Positions 34,930-43,872 are shown, numbered from the stretch's first letter. The stretch: 64,000 bases of DNA from Halanaerobiaceae bacterium ANBcell28 (GCA_037623315.1 JBBJJH010000018.1:24356-88355), one strand, 5' to 3'. Numbers and translations: made by a program. The notes: generated by a model not told the origin, from the letters alone.

Positions 34930-36553
34930 GACTTCAGTCAAGCACAATTATGATCACTACAAAGGACATCGCTATGATAATTTAGATCATCGTAAATATG
35001 GAGATAAAGAAGCAGATGTCTGTATAATAGGTGTTGGGGCTGCTGGCGGTGTCTTACTCTATGAACTGGCTAATGCTGGGCTGGATGTTGTAGGTATTGA
35101 AGCTGGTCCTTTCTGGGATCCTCAAACGGATTTTGCCAGTGATGAATTACATGCTTACTCCCTAAATTGGCAGGATACCCGTTTATCCACTGGAAATGAC
35201 CCCCTGAAATTTGGTCCCAATAATTCTGGTCGTGGAGTTGGAGGTGGTACTACTCATTTTACGGGAGTATTTTATCGTTTTCATGAAAGTGATTTTCGTG
35301 TTAAATCCACTGATGGGGTGGCAGAAGATTGGCCTATTTCCTATCAAGACCTTGCTCCTTATTATGATAAAATAGAAAATGACATTAAAGTTTCTGGTCC
35401 AAAACATTTCCCCTGGGGAGCTTTTAATGGCCCCTACCCCTATCCTGAAAGAGAACCTATTAGTGCTATGGCACAGGTTTTCCGGGAAGGATGTGAAAAT
35501 CTAGGGATAAGAAGTAGTACCACTCCCCTGGCTATTCTATCAGCACCTTTTGATGGTCGTCCTCCCTGTACTAACCGGGGTTTTTGCAACGAAGGCTGTC
35601 TGCCCAATGCAAAATTTAGTACTCTGATACAACATGTTCCTAAGGCCATAGATAAAGGTGCAGAAGTAATTACTGATTCTATGGTAACAAGAATAATGGT
35701 AGATAAAAGTGGCAAAGTTAGCGGGGTAGAATTTAGCCATAAGGGTGAATATTATCAACAGAAAGCAAAAATAGTGATAGTTGCTGCCTTTGCTGTGGAA
35801 ACACCAAGACTACTTTTAAATTCAGCCTGTCCTCAATTTCCTGACGGGCTTGCCAATAGTAGCGGATTAGTTGGAAAATATATTATGCCACATAGTGGTC
35901 ATGATGTCTATGCTAAGTTTGATGAAGAAATAAGGCTGTATAAAGGTACCCCTGTTATGGCCTGTACCCAGGACTTCTATGAATCTGATGCTAAAAGAGG
36001 CTTTGTTAGAGGCTATACCCTTAATGCCCATGGCAATAGACCTTTGGCTATGGCCAAAGTCACTGCCCTTGATGCCGGATACTGGGGTAAGGATCTGCGG
36101 GAAATTATGCTCAATTTTAATTTCTATGGAATGATAACCTTAGTTGGCGAAGTGCTTCCCCATATAGAGAACAAAGTTATTTTAAGTGATCAAAAAGATG
36201 AATATGGAATGCCAAGACCTGAAATACATTTTACTTACGGGGAAAATGATAACAATTTAATCGAACACGGTGTGGAAAAGGCTAATCAAATTTTAAAAGC
36301 AAGAAAAGGAAAACCAGCTTTTGTTGCTGCTGATACTGGCCATTTATTAGGTGGCTGTCGAATGGGAGATGACCCAGAAAAATCAGTAGTGAATAGTTTT
36401 TGTCAAAGCCACGATATCCCTAACCTTTTTATCTGTGGAGCCAGTGTCTTTACTACCTCAGGTGGTGCCAACCCTACAGAAACAATTCTAGCAATCGCCG
36501 CCAGAACAGGAGATTATATTGCTGATATTGCCCGTAAGGGAAGTGTTGAATAA
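34919..36553 (+). CDS. GMC-family FAD-dependent sugar/alcohol dehydrogenase
   Basis: In this 544-residue protein the dinucleotide motif is VCIIGVGAAGGVLLYELANAGLDVVGIE (about 34-61), GRGVGGGTTHFTG follows, and the C-terminal substrate domain holds GHLLGGCRMGDDP and GGANPTETILAIAAR. GMC enzymes oxidise sugars or alcohols with FAD. Cys217, Cys223 and Cys227 (C-x5-C-x3-C) fall where the 3Fe-4S ligands of FAD glucose dehydrogenases occur, so an Fe-S cluster is possible. It is the catalytic subunit of the three-gene operon; ATG 34919 follows AAGGAGG. The substrate cannot be read from sequence. Confidence 0.88.
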   Translation: MEYKTSVKHNYDHYKGHRYDNLDHRKYGDKEADVCIIGVGAAGGVLLYELANAGLDVVGIEAGPFWDPQTDFASDELHAYSLNWQDTRLSTGNDPLKFGPNNSGRGVGGGTTHFTGVFYRFHESDFRVKSTDGVAEDWPISYQDLAPYYDKIENDIKVSGPKHFPWGAFNGPYPYPEREPISAMAQVFREGCENLGIRSSTTPLAILSAPFDGRPPCTNRGFCNEGCLPNAKFSTLIQHVPKAIDKGAEVITDSMVTRIMVDKSGKVSGVEFSHKGEYYQQKAKIVIVAAFAVETPRLLLNSACPQFPDGLANSSGLVGKYIMPHSGHDVYAKFDEEIRLYKGTPVMACTQDFYESDAKRGFVRGYTLNAHGNRPLAMAKVTALDAGYWGKDLREIMLNFNFYGMITLVGEVLPHIENKVILSDQKDEYGMPRPEIHFTYGENDNNLIEHGVEKANQILKARKGKPAFVAADTGHLLGGCRMGDDPEKSVVNSFCQSHDIPNLFICGASVFTTSGGANPTETILAIAARTGDYIADIARKGSVE

Positions 36554-36589
36554 AAAAGATGGTGCATAATATATAAGCACCATCTTTTT
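36553..36589. terminator. Bidirectional intrinsic terminator
   Basis: AAAAAGATGGTGC pairs perfectly with GCACCATCTTTTT, between the convergent GMC operon and the peptidase gene. Confidence 0.88.
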
Positions 36590-36629
36590 GCGTGGATTAT
36601 CAGTACGCAACTTTAATATTTTAATCAAG

Positions 36630-37385
36630 CTATGGATATACCCTCCTTAAGTACTCCAGCCAATCATCATACAATTGCTTTTCACTGCGGCCAAAAATTC
36701 TTTCATGGTCCTTTGGATTATTTACTAGCTCTAGAACAGAGTCAAAGCCATAAGTTTCAGTTAAAAAATCAATGTATATATGAGCCATTCCATAACCATT
36801 AGCATTAGCAAAGCGAATTGAGTTATTGCTTTGGGTTTCTTTAAAAGTAGGGATCTGAGTATTACGACTAGACCCCAACGCTTGGCCATTTGTTAGAAAA
36901 AGAGCTAAGCCCTCATCCAACCAAAGAGGAACTTTTTTATTGATCTGGTAGATTAGAGCATGTACATACTCATGACTGACTACCTCTACCACACTATCAA
37001 ACGAATGAACTGGTCCTGGATTTAAGGGAGATACCATTATTACCTTATCTCTAATATTATCACCAATATACCAATCTAGGTTTAATAAGGATACAAGAAA
37101 GCCATACTTTTTCTGATGTAACACATTTTGATTCTCGTAAATATATACTTCTACTTTTTCACTGGGGATGAATTGTAGGGCCTCATTTATCCTGGGAACA
37201 TCTTTTTCTAATTGCGCAAAAACAGCTTCTGCTCCCGAACGATCATCTTCGTTAAAATAAATTATGTAGTGTTCAGTTTCCCATTTTACCATATCCCTCG
37301 TTCTTAATCTTAATGTTGGGAGAAACTGTAGCATTAGCAAAAAAAATATCACCACCACTATTAAGCAAGTAAGTTTTTTCTTCAA
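36630..37385 (-). CDS. Membrane-anchored gluzincin-type metallopeptidase (peptidase MA-like)
   Basis: This 251-residue protein starts at TTG 37385, 7 nt after GGAGGTGA. A signal anchor (about 4-24) precedes the peptidase domain. SHEYVHALI provides the HExxH zinc site and PLWLDEGLALFL supplies the third ligand Glu, as in the peptidase MA family. It acts outside the cytoplasmic membrane; its substrate is unknown. It lies immediately after the remains of an alpha/beta hydrolase gene. Confidence 0.85.
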   Translation of the reverse strand: MKKKLTCLIVVVIFFLLMLQFLPTLRLRTRDMVKWETEHYIIYFNEDDRSGAEAVFAQLEKDVPRINEALQFIPSEKVEVYIYENQNVLHQKKYGFLVSLLNLDWYIGDNIRDKVIMVSPLNPGPVHSFDSVVEVVSHEYVHALIYQINKKVPLWLDEGLALFLTNGQALGSSRNTQIPTFKETQSNNSIRFANANGYGMAHIYIDFLTETYGFDSVLELVNNPKDHERIFGRSEKQLYDDWLEYLRRVYP

Positions 37386-37403
37386 GTCGTCACCTCCATT
37401 CCA

Positions 37404-37660
37404 TCACACCAGTGTTAAAAAATCATACTTTCCAGTAAAAGAATTATAAAAATTCCCTAAGGCAAAACCAAAACCACCTCCACAAGTAAATAATAGTGTT
37501 AGCGATCCTTCTCCCTGACCATAAATTCGCATTTTATTAGCGATATTTATCATCTCTCCCGGAGGGGGATACTTATTTAAGTCCTTTTTTGGCAAAACTG
37601 ATGATAAATTGTACTTAATATCAATAAAAAAACTAAGCCTATTAAAATTTGAATTATCAT
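37404..37660 (-). pseudogene. Remnant of an N-terminally anchored alpha/beta hydrolase
   Basis: From ATG 37660 one frame gives a membrane helix (IIQILIGLVFLLILSTIYH) and stops after QKRT. A shifted frame continues with KYPPPGEMINIANKMRIYGQGEGS and the GGGFGF turn, the usual start of alpha/beta hydrolases that read PPPGxxVDVxGxxLHxxxxGEGxPT. The protein then stops at 37404, with no catalytic domain before the peptidase gene. So the gene has a frameshift and a large 3' deletion. Confidence 0.65.
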
Positions 37661-38017
37661 ATATTCATACACTCCCGTTTTTATATCACATGCTAGTTAT
37701 TATAGCTTCCCAATAATACCAATTCTTTTAAAGGAAACCCTCTCTTAAAACAGCATCATCTGAATCCCATTAAGAATTCAGATGCTTTAAAATAATTATT
37801 TATTTTTATAAACATATTAATTATTTCTAGCTAAATTATAAAACCCCTTTAAAAATATATGTCATATCAATAAGTAATGTTGAAGTTGAGATATTGTTTT
37901 TTATGATTTTTATAAAACAATATATTTTTAGAGATATAGTATTTGAATTAACAACTATTAGTAGGGCTATCAAATCAAGTAGCAATAATGATAATTTGAG
38001 AGAGCTTTGTGGCAGCT
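37661..38017. other. AT-rich intergenic region with one hairpin
   Basis: A stem near 37752-37787 (AGCATC...CTGAAT with ATTCAGATGCT, a 3-nt bulge) with a weak T tail on the minus strand may end transcription of the 38018 gene. I see no other gene or site here. Confidence 0.4.
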
Positions 38018-38491
38018 TTATATATTAGTTTTATCGCTTTCGACATTAAAGACAGGAAAGAATAATACCATTATCGTATGAGTAAATATTGCCAGGATAA
38101 AGGTATAAATAAATCTCCAATTATTTATCTCCCACATATTTGCCAAACTTAAAAAATAATTAACCATAGCAATACCCGCTGCGAATAATAAAATATAAGA
38201 AATCTGTAAGCTTCTTTGTTTATTAAAAGGATAATAATAGGAAAATATTATTACAGGGGATATCCAGGCTAAAGATGTAAATAATGGTATCCCAAAAATA
38301 AATATTTCACCCTGCAAAATCCAGACCTTAAAATGATGTACTGTAAAGTAGTTTAATACTATTGAATGTATAAAACCCAGAAAAAAACCGTATGGTAACA
38401 ATTCTATTATCTTTTTTCGCGGCACTGCAATCGATAAAATTACAAACCAAGTTAGAGTAAAAATCATCCAATATAAAGTTAGAAAGTTCAA
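38018..38491 (-). CDS. Five-helix membrane protein of unknown function
   Basis: This 157-residue protein has hydrophobic helices at about 3-20, 32-50, 62-84, 93-113 and 124-147. Charged residues are few and confined to loops (VPRKKIIELL). It resembles small clostridial membrane proteins in size and helix count, but I cannot name a family. The start is a TTG codon about 8 nt after AAAGGA. It lies between a pseudogene and a DUF3231-like gene, with no obvious partner. Confidence 0.5.
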   Translation of the reverse strand: MNFLTLYWMIFTLTWFVILSIAVPRKKIIELLPYGFFLGFIHSIVLNYFTVHHFKVWILQGEIFIFGIPLFTSLAWISPVIIFSYYYPFNKQRSLQISYILLFAAGIAMVNYFLSLANMWEINNWRFIYTFILAIFTHTIMVLFFPVFNVESDKTNI

Positions 38492-38561
38492 TGGTTTATT
38501 CCTTTCTCTATTCAGTATTTTTACAACATTGCATCAATAGTTAAAATTGATGACTTTATAG

Positions 38562-39080
38562 TCATGAATTTTTATATGCAGGTGGAATAAAAATCCACCC
38601 TTTAAATTGGGCATATTTTTGTAGCTTTGTAAATAACTCCATCTCCATATCTTCAAATTTTTTGAATATTGTTAAGAGGTCTTCATTTGAAGTATTTAAG
38701 ATAGTCCTTATATGTTGAGTAAGAAAATTTTGTATTCCCATATAAATTAAACGAAACATCAGTTCGTCCCGCAAAACCTCTGTATTTGCTGATGTATTTA
38801 TTGATTTTGGAGGTCTAGGTGGCAGAGGAATACCATAACTATCCATCTGCTTTTCTAATTCTAATATTTCTTTACTTAAAACCGTTTTTCCTAAAGATAA
38901 TATACCCTTAAACTCTACGTCATTAGCAAAATTTTCAAAGATATCAGTCATCTCATAAGTATCATATCTTAATAAGAGATGTTGCCACAATGCAAATACT
39001 TCACCTGTATGTAGCTGTTTTGCTTTGGTGTTGGTCTTATTATTAGTCCCAAGTATATCAGATATGTTCAATTTCATCAT
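38562..39080 (-). CDS. DUF3231-like single-domain protein
   Basis: The open frame reaches 39200, but its first 40 codons run into the 53-bp tandem repeat; ATG 39080 follows AGAAAGG and gives 172 residues. One domain is present, with GEVFALWQHLLLRYDTYEMTDIFENF at the start and LFTKLQKYAQFKGWIFIPPAYK at the end, matching each half of the 324-residue protein at 31798. Helical, cytosolic, function unknown. The two genes probably come from one duplication. Confidence 0.6.
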   Translation of the reverse strand: MMKLNISDILGTNNKTNTKAKQLHTGEVFALWQHLLLRYDTYEMTDIFENFANDVEFKGILSLGKTVLSKEILELEKQMDSYGIPLPPRPPKSINTSANTEVLRDELMFRLIYMGIQNFLTQHIRTILNTSNEDLLTIFKKFEDMEMELFTKLQKYAQFKGWIFIPPAYKNS

Positions 39081-39140
39081 CCTTTCTACATTATTTTTAT
39101 CATAATTTATTATTTTATTCGTTTTAAAAAAATGAAACTT

Positions 39141-39266
39141 GCAACATAACTGTTCTTGTAAAGCTCTTATATAAATTAGGAGTGCTCTGGAGTGCAACAT
39201 AACTGTTCTTGTAAAGCTCTTATATAAATTAGGAGTGCTTTGTAGTGCAACATAACTGTTCTTGTA
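39141..39266. repeat. 53-bp tandem direct repeat, 2.4 copies
   Basis: Units begin with GCAACATAACTGTTCTTGTA at 39141, 39194 and 39247. The first two are almost identical over 53 bp and the third is cut after 20 bp. It lies directly upstream of the DUF3231-like gene, so it may carry promoter or leader signals copied by slippage. Spacers and length do not fit a CRISPR array. Confidence 0.85.
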
Positions 39267-39290
39267 TCCTATTTCAAAACACAGATATGA

Positions 39291-39322
39291 AAAAAAGAAG
39301 CGAGTTAGCCCACTTCTTTTTA
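39291..39322 (-). terminator. Intrinsic terminator of the larB-ppcA-DUF6671 operon
   Basis: AAAAGAAG pairs with CTTCTTTT around a short loop, with a T run on the minus strand, 40 bp beyond the last gene. Confidence 0.7.
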
Positions 39323-39362
39323 ATATAAGATAGTATGCTTATTTTTATGTTGTTCTTAATAT

Positions 39363-40238
39363 CTAAGGATTACAATATTGGCAACTCCCTGGATCTGCTT
39401 TTTCTTTTCCATTTGGATACATTTTTTCTTCCTGATACCCACATTTTTTACACTTATAAATGTAAGCCAGAATAAGTCTGCTAGGTCTTCCACACCAGTC
39501 ACAAGGCAAACCATCTTTTCTATCAATCAACTCAAATCCTGGCCAAGAGCAATCAGGGCAGATAGTTAGTACTTTTTCTACAAGGTCTCTTGTTGCAACC
39601 TCTATATTTTTCATCCGTGTTGGATTATAAAGTGCCCTCATATCAGATTCGATAAATATTTCACCATTATCAGATAAATTCAAAGCATCTTTAACTGCAG
39701 TTTTTAGTTTTTTCTCACTGTCTATCCCTTTTATTATTTCTTTCTGATCCCTACTAGACTCTTTAACTTTTATTACAACTCCATGACTGGGAAAGCCCAC
39801 TTTTACTGAAAAATCATATGCTTCTTTATAATTTTTTACTATACTATGATCATTATTAGTTTCTGTTGTAGTTGCTACACCTACAATTTCTAATTCATTC
39901 TCCTTATCAAGCAACAATACTATTTCCCGATTGAATGGTAGAAAAGGAATTATAGGATGAGAGCCAAATGTTCCTTCACTAGCCAGAGCTAGACTTTCTC
40001 CAGCTAAGGAGATAGCCCCCTCTGCTTTATACTTTGCTGCTTCTAACTGGTTCCCCACCCTATCTATATCTCTTGTAAATGTACCATATTGATCTGTATT
40101 AAAATCATTTGGCACAATAACATTAACTCCCAATTCCTTTTCCAAAATTGGCGCAATAACCTCTTCTTTCTTATGCATAGTTGCTAGAACAGCTAGACGA
40201 TCTTTAAAAAACGACTGGATAATTTTTTTCTTATCCAA
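39363..40238 (-). CDS. DUF6671 family protein with C-terminal zinc ribbons
   Basis: TTG 40238 is favoured because it lies 7 nt from GGAGGAG; TTG 40244 would be too close. This gives 291 residues. The body has FFKDRLAVLATMHKKEEVIAPILEKELG, GTFTRDIDR and SEGTFGSHP, as in the DUF6671 family. The C-terminus holds two Cys pairs per ribbon (CPDC ... CDWCGRPS; CKKCGYQEE ... CQYC). Function unknown. It is the last gene of an operon with larB and PEP carboxylase, 20 bp from the latter, so a link to that metabolism is possible. Confidence 0.75.
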   Translation of the reverse strand: MDKKKIIQSFFKDRLAVLATMHKKEEVIAPILEKELGVNVIVPNDFNTDQYGTFTRDIDRVGNQLEAAKYKAEGAISLAGESLALASEGTFGSHPIIPFLPFNREIVLLLDKENELEIVGVATTTETNNDHSIVKNYKEAYDFSVKVGFPSHGVVIKVKESSRDQKEIIKGIDSEKKLKTAVKDALNLSDNGEIFIESDMRALYNPTRMKNIEVATRDLVEKVLTICPDCSWPGFELIDRKDGLPCDWCGRPSRLILAYIYKCKKCGYQEEKMYPNGKEKADPGSCQYCNP

Positions 40239-40258
40239 TTTCAATCTCCTCCCATATA

Positions 40259-41863
40259 TTAGCCAAGACTACCCCGAATACCACCCATCTCTTTCAGCCA
40301 GTTTTGCAGCAATTCTATCTCGTGAGGCCTTGATATATCAGCTGCTTTTTCAAGATGGAATAATACACCTAGAGTGGAATCCATTAAAATATGATATAGA
40401 TTTGACTGTATATCTTCTTCAGCTGGAAGACTTAAATTAAATTGTTCACAACAATAATTAATATCCTCTTCTATATATTTTATAGAATCATCAGGGAAAA
40501 ACCTTCTTAGATTTTTCAAGTTCACATACTTAATGGCAAATTCAAGATCTGCCTTTATAGAAGGATACTCTTTTAAAAAATCGTTTAAACCTTTTTCTCC
40601 CCATTTTCCTTTTAACTTTTTAAGTCCCCTACCAGTACCTAAAAATACTGGTGGTAAACCAATGGAATATAGAGAAGCTGTAAAAGTTATTGCTCGAGGT
40701 AAGGCCAATTCAATCTCAGTATTGAATTTACTTAACTCTGCTTTTATCTCAGCATCATTTACAAAGCTGGCTATATCTTTTGGTCTAGCTATATCTCTAG
40801 CATATCCCAGGCCACTTTTTCTAGCTAATCTGTCCCTCTGCCTAGGCATAAAATCAGATAGTTTAGCAACAGTTGGGCTTATTTTAAAGAAAACGTCCAG
40901 ATAAGTGCTGGTAAAAATACCAATATAATTATATATTTGCTGGTATTCTTCATCTGTATAAAAATGTGGCTTACTCTGAGGTAACTCTTCCTGAATAATT
41001 TTTACCATATCATTAAGCTTATCACTTGATTGATCATATCTAATTCCTGACTGAATTGTAATTGTTTTTAAGCCAGGATAAGTTTCAAGGACATTATGGA
41101 TATTTTCCAGAGTAACATGACCTCTAAAAGGCAATGCTCCCCCGCCAAATATAGGATAAATATCTATGCCTAAATTTTCTCCTGCCTTATATGATTTAGA
41201 AAGAGCTATCCGATTTGCTAAAACAGCTGAAACATTACCATAAGAAAGTGCCGGATCAGATCTTCCCAGCATAAATCTAAGATAATCAAGTGGATAATCA
41301 TTTTTTCTCAGTTCTCTTACAAAGTCATTTATAATATCATCTATCTTTACTAATTCTGGCACTTCTTCAATTAGTGGTATTAATTGAAGTAGATTGCGAT
41401 TTTCCTTCATTCCGAATTCATCTACAGCTAATTTTGCAACAGAGTCTATTCTCTTCTTTACCTTGATTAATTCTTCAGCAGAACTAACCATAGGAAGTAT
41501 TACTTCAACAACAGACTGCAGCTCACTAAATTCCTTTGCTCCAACAATCGTCTCTGTTATTGATAAAAAGGCCATTATTTGCCTAAAAGCAGTTTCTTTC
41601 CTGGCATTTGCTACTCTGGGAGTAACAAAGACATCTTTTCCAGGTGTTAAGCCATTTTCCAACAAACCCATTACTATCTGGGCAGTCTGATGATATGGGG
41701 TTAATTTACCTTCAAAATCAATCATTATCTCTTCCAATCCTAAACCTTCTGGCATAGGCTTAAGACCATTTATCGCTTCATTAACCTCATCCTGAATTGG
41801 CACATATTTTGCTGCTGAGTCAGGATGTTGAGTCATCATAGTACTAGATATTTTTTTACTCAT
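40259..41863 (-). CDS. ppcA: Archaeal-type phosphoenolpyruvate carboxylase
   Basis: This 534-residue protein, much shorter than the roughly 900-residue bacterial enzyme, matches the archaeal-type PEPC (PEPcase_2). Motifs are MMTQHPDSA near the N-terminus, EIMIDFEGKLTPYHQ, FVTPRVANARKE, FMLGRSDPALSYGN, GGGALPFRGH and the C-terminal GGIRGSLG. It makes oxaloacetate from PEP and bicarbonate in the cytosol for anaplerosis. It starts at ATG 41863 after AAGGAGTG. It is 55 bp downstream of larB. This type is rare in bacteria, which suggests past transfer. Confidence 0.93.
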   Translation of the reverse strand: MSKKISSTMMTQHPDSAAKYVPIQDEVNEAINGLKPMPEGLGLEEIMIDFEGKLTPYHQTAQIVMGLLENGLTPGKDVFVTPRVANARKETAFRQIMAFLSITETIVGAKEFSELQSVVEVILPMVSSAEELIKVKKRIDSVAKLAVDEFGMKENRNLLQLIPLIEEVPELVKIDDIINDFVRELRKNDYPLDYLRFMLGRSDPALSYGNVSAVLANRIALSKSYKAGENLGIDIYPIFGGGALPFRGHVTLENIHNVLETYPGLKTITIQSGIRYDQSSDKLNDMVKIIQEELPQSKPHFYTDEEYQQIYNYIGIFTSTYLDVFFKISPTVAKLSDFMPRQRDRLARKSGLGYARDIARPKDIASFVNDAEIKAELSKFNTEIELALPRAITFTASLYSIGLPPVFLGTGRGLKKLKGKWGEKGLNDFLKEYPSIKADLEFAIKYVNLKNLRRFFPDDSIKYIEEDINYCCEQFNLSLPAEEDIQSNLYHILMDSTLGVLFHLEKAADISRPHEIELLQNWLKEMGGIRGSLG

Positions 41864-41918
41864 ATTATCACTCCTTAATATAATTTTACGAAATGTTTTT
41901 CAAATTTAAGAGTCAAAA

Positions 41919-42659
41919 TTATTTCAGCTTGTTAATTGAATTAGCAAGATAAGCTGCACCAAAACCATTATCTATATTTACAACACCAAGACCAGCTGCA
42001 CAACTATTTAACATTGTTAACAAAGGCGACAGTCCATTAAAGCTAGCACCATAACCTACACTTGTTGGTACTCCTATAATAGGTTTATCTACCAGACCTG
42101 TTACTACACTGGGCAAGGCACCTTCCATGCCTGCACAAACAACTATAACTCTAGCTTTCCTTAACTCTTCTAAATTATTAAGTAGTCGATGGATGCCTGC
42201 CACACCTACATCAACAAGTTTGCCAACTTTGTTTCCCATAATACTGGCTGTTTCATAAACTTCTTCTGCTACAGGTAAATCTGAAGTTCCAGCACAAACT
42301 ACAATAATTGAACCCTCGCGTGGAAGAGGCTTTTTCTCAATTGTTATTGTTCTAGCCAGAGTATTGTATCTAGCTTCAGGTAATACACCCTTAACTGCAT
42401 CATAGACTTCCTCAGTAGCTCTGGTAGCAAGAATATTATCATTATTTTTAGCATGCACTGATAAAATCTTCACTACTTGTTCAGTGGTTTTTCCCTCACA
42501 TAGAACAACTTCAGGAAAGCCTCTACGTTTACTACGATTGTAATCAATTTTAGCAATGCCGATATCCTCATACCCTGGATCTTTTATTACTTTAACTGCT
42601 TCCTCCACTCCCAATTGTCCTTCCTTTACCTGTTTTAATATTTTTTCAATATCCTGCAT
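41919..42659 (-). CDS. larB: LarB, nicotinate adenine dinucleotide carboxylase for nickel-pincer cofactor
   Basis: ATG 42659 lies 9 nt from GGGAG (246 residues). LarB carboxylates the pyridinium ring of NaAD and splits off AMP, the first step to the nickel-pincer nucleotide of lactate racemase and relatives. The C-terminal half is PurE-like: VVCAGTSDLPVAEEVYETA, VVCAGMEGALPSVVTGL, GVPTSVGYGASFNGLSPLLTMLNSCAAGLGVVNIDNGFGAA. The N-terminal part has DYNRSKRRGFPEVVLCEGKT. No larA, larC or larE is in the window. It heads an operon with PEPC. Confidence 0.93.
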   Translation of the reverse strand: MQDIEKILKQVKEGQLGVEEAVKVIKDPGYEDIGIAKIDYNRSKRRGFPEVVLCEGKTTEQVVKILSVHAKNNDNILATRATEEVYDAVKGVLPEARYNTLARTITIEKKPLPREGSIIVVCAGTSDLPVAEEVYETASIMGNKVGKLVDVGVAGIHRLLNNLEELRKARVIVVCAGMEGALPSVVTGLVDKPIIGVPTSVGYGASFNGLSPLLTMLNSCAAGLGVVNIDNGFGAAYLANSINKLK

Positions 42660-43044
42660 TATTATCAATCTCCCTTTTTATTATATTTAATTATGAATAA
42701 TCTATGAAACTCATTAGCTAATGGCTAACCCTTAAATTGCCGAATTATATAAACTGAAGGCCGAAAGTTCTATAAGTAATATTTAAATAATCATTAATAG
42801 AGTAACCTCTTTTCGCAATAATTAGCATTATAAATAAAAAAGTATTAATTTTCCGCATACAAAAAAGGCCAATATCTTAATAGCATAAAAAAGCTATCAG
42901 ATATTGACCTACTCATGACTGGTATTTTATACCCTTCTTATGTCTGTCAATTACATTATTTAATTTTTTCTTCTAAATCCTCTTCTATAGTTAGAACAAT
43001 GACTTTTTCCCCTGTTCTTGTACTTACATCAGAATGAATACTTA
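42660..43044. other. Intergenic region with terminator and short coding-like remnant
   Basis: Besides the hairpin at 42861-42912, minus-strand positions 43051 to 42956 read without stop as a charged peptide (SIHSDVSTRTGEKVIVLTIE...) that lacks any usual start codon. It may be a worn-down gene end. The remainder is AT-rich, and the larB promoter must lie near 42700 but is not clear. Confidence 0.35.
42861..42912 (-). terminator. Intrinsic terminator after the endonuclease-like gene
   Basis: A long near-perfect stem (GGCCAATATCT.AATAGC with GCTAT.AGATATTGACC), with six T residues on the minus strand. Confidence 0.8.
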
Positions 43045-43872
43045 TTATCCTATTTTATCTGGATTTAGATTAGCCCTAAATTTTGCAACAACAGGCAAAT
43101 GATCAGATGCCGGAGTATCAATCACATACTTATCTACAAGATCAAAGGAAAGGTTAGTAAAAATGTGATCAATTCCGTGTGTAGGTTCTATAGCAGGAAA
43201 TGTTTTGAAATCAGCCATTAAAGATTCTTGATTGTTTATTACGGGAAATTCCATATTTAAATCCCCCATAAAAATATATGGATTTTCTAGAGATTTTAAA
43301 TAATCGTTCGTCCAAGCTAATTGTTTTGGTCTTTCTATATAACTGGGAGTAAAATGTGTACTAAAAATATTAATGTCTTTTCCAGTTGACAAAGTTACTT
43401 CTGCTTCTAAAACCCCACGTGCTTCAATATCTTCTCTCGTAGGAAGACTATGGTTAACTACATTTTTTAGAGGATACTTGCTTAATATAGCATTTCCATA
43501 GCTGCCAGTCCTTGTTTTTAAGTTAGGTCCAAAAACATAATTCATATCTAATTTTTCTGCCAAATATTCTATTTGATTTTGAAACCTACTTCTGGGTAGC
43601 CTATGGTCAACCTCGTTTAAGGAAATAATATCTGCATTAGAATCCTCAATAACTTTAGCGATCCTGTCTAAATCCAGTTTATCATCCATTCCAAGTCCCT
43701 GACGAATATTGTAATTCATCACTTTCAACTCATAAAAATCCATTTCCTTATCTTCTCTTTCTAATACTGATAATTCATTTGAAATTATTAAAGAATGATT
43801 ATTTGATAAATATGAATAATAACTAAATAATAAAATTGAAATTAAAAATAATGCTAAGAAAGTCTTCTTCAT
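43045..43872 (-). CDS. Secreted or anchored endonuclease/exonuclease/phosphatase-family protein
   Basis: This 275-residue protein has an N-terminal hydrophobic segment (about 3-18) that would place the enzyme outside the membrane. The EEP fold is clear: VMNYNIRQG, ADIISLNEVDHR (metal Glu), NAILSKYPL, FSTHFTPS, FMGDLNMEFP (Asp/Asn) and the final ASDHLPVVA (Asp-His). Substrate may be a nucleic acid, phosphodiester or sphingomyelin-like lipid; the family does not allow a choice. ATG 43872 follows AGGGTGAT. Confidence 0.85.
   Translation of the reverse strand: MKKTFLALFLISILLFSYYSYLSNNHSLIISNELSVLEREDKEMDFYELKVMNYNIRQGLGMDDKLDLDRIAKVIEDSNADIISLNEVDHRLPRSRFQNQIEYLAEKLDMNYVFGPNLKTRTGSYGNAILSKYPLKNVVNHSLPTREDIEARGVLEAEVTLSTGKDINIFSTHFTPSYIERPKQLAWTNDYLKSLENPYIFMGDLNMEFPVINNQESLMADFKTFPAIEPTHGIDHIFTNLSFDLVDKYVIDTPASDHLPVVAKFRANLNPDKIG

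Noticed and set aside
39081..39200. Forty-codon N-terminal extension of the DUF3231-like protein
   Set aside because: It is encoded by the tandem repeat and lacks a ribosome site; ATG 39080 has one.
39141..39266. CRISPR array
   Set aside because: Units are contiguous 53-bp duplicates with no variable spacers and no cas genes.
42956..43051. Short gene after the endonuclease-like gene
   Set aside because: The peptide looks coding-like but lacks a start codon and ribosome site; noted only as a possible remnant.
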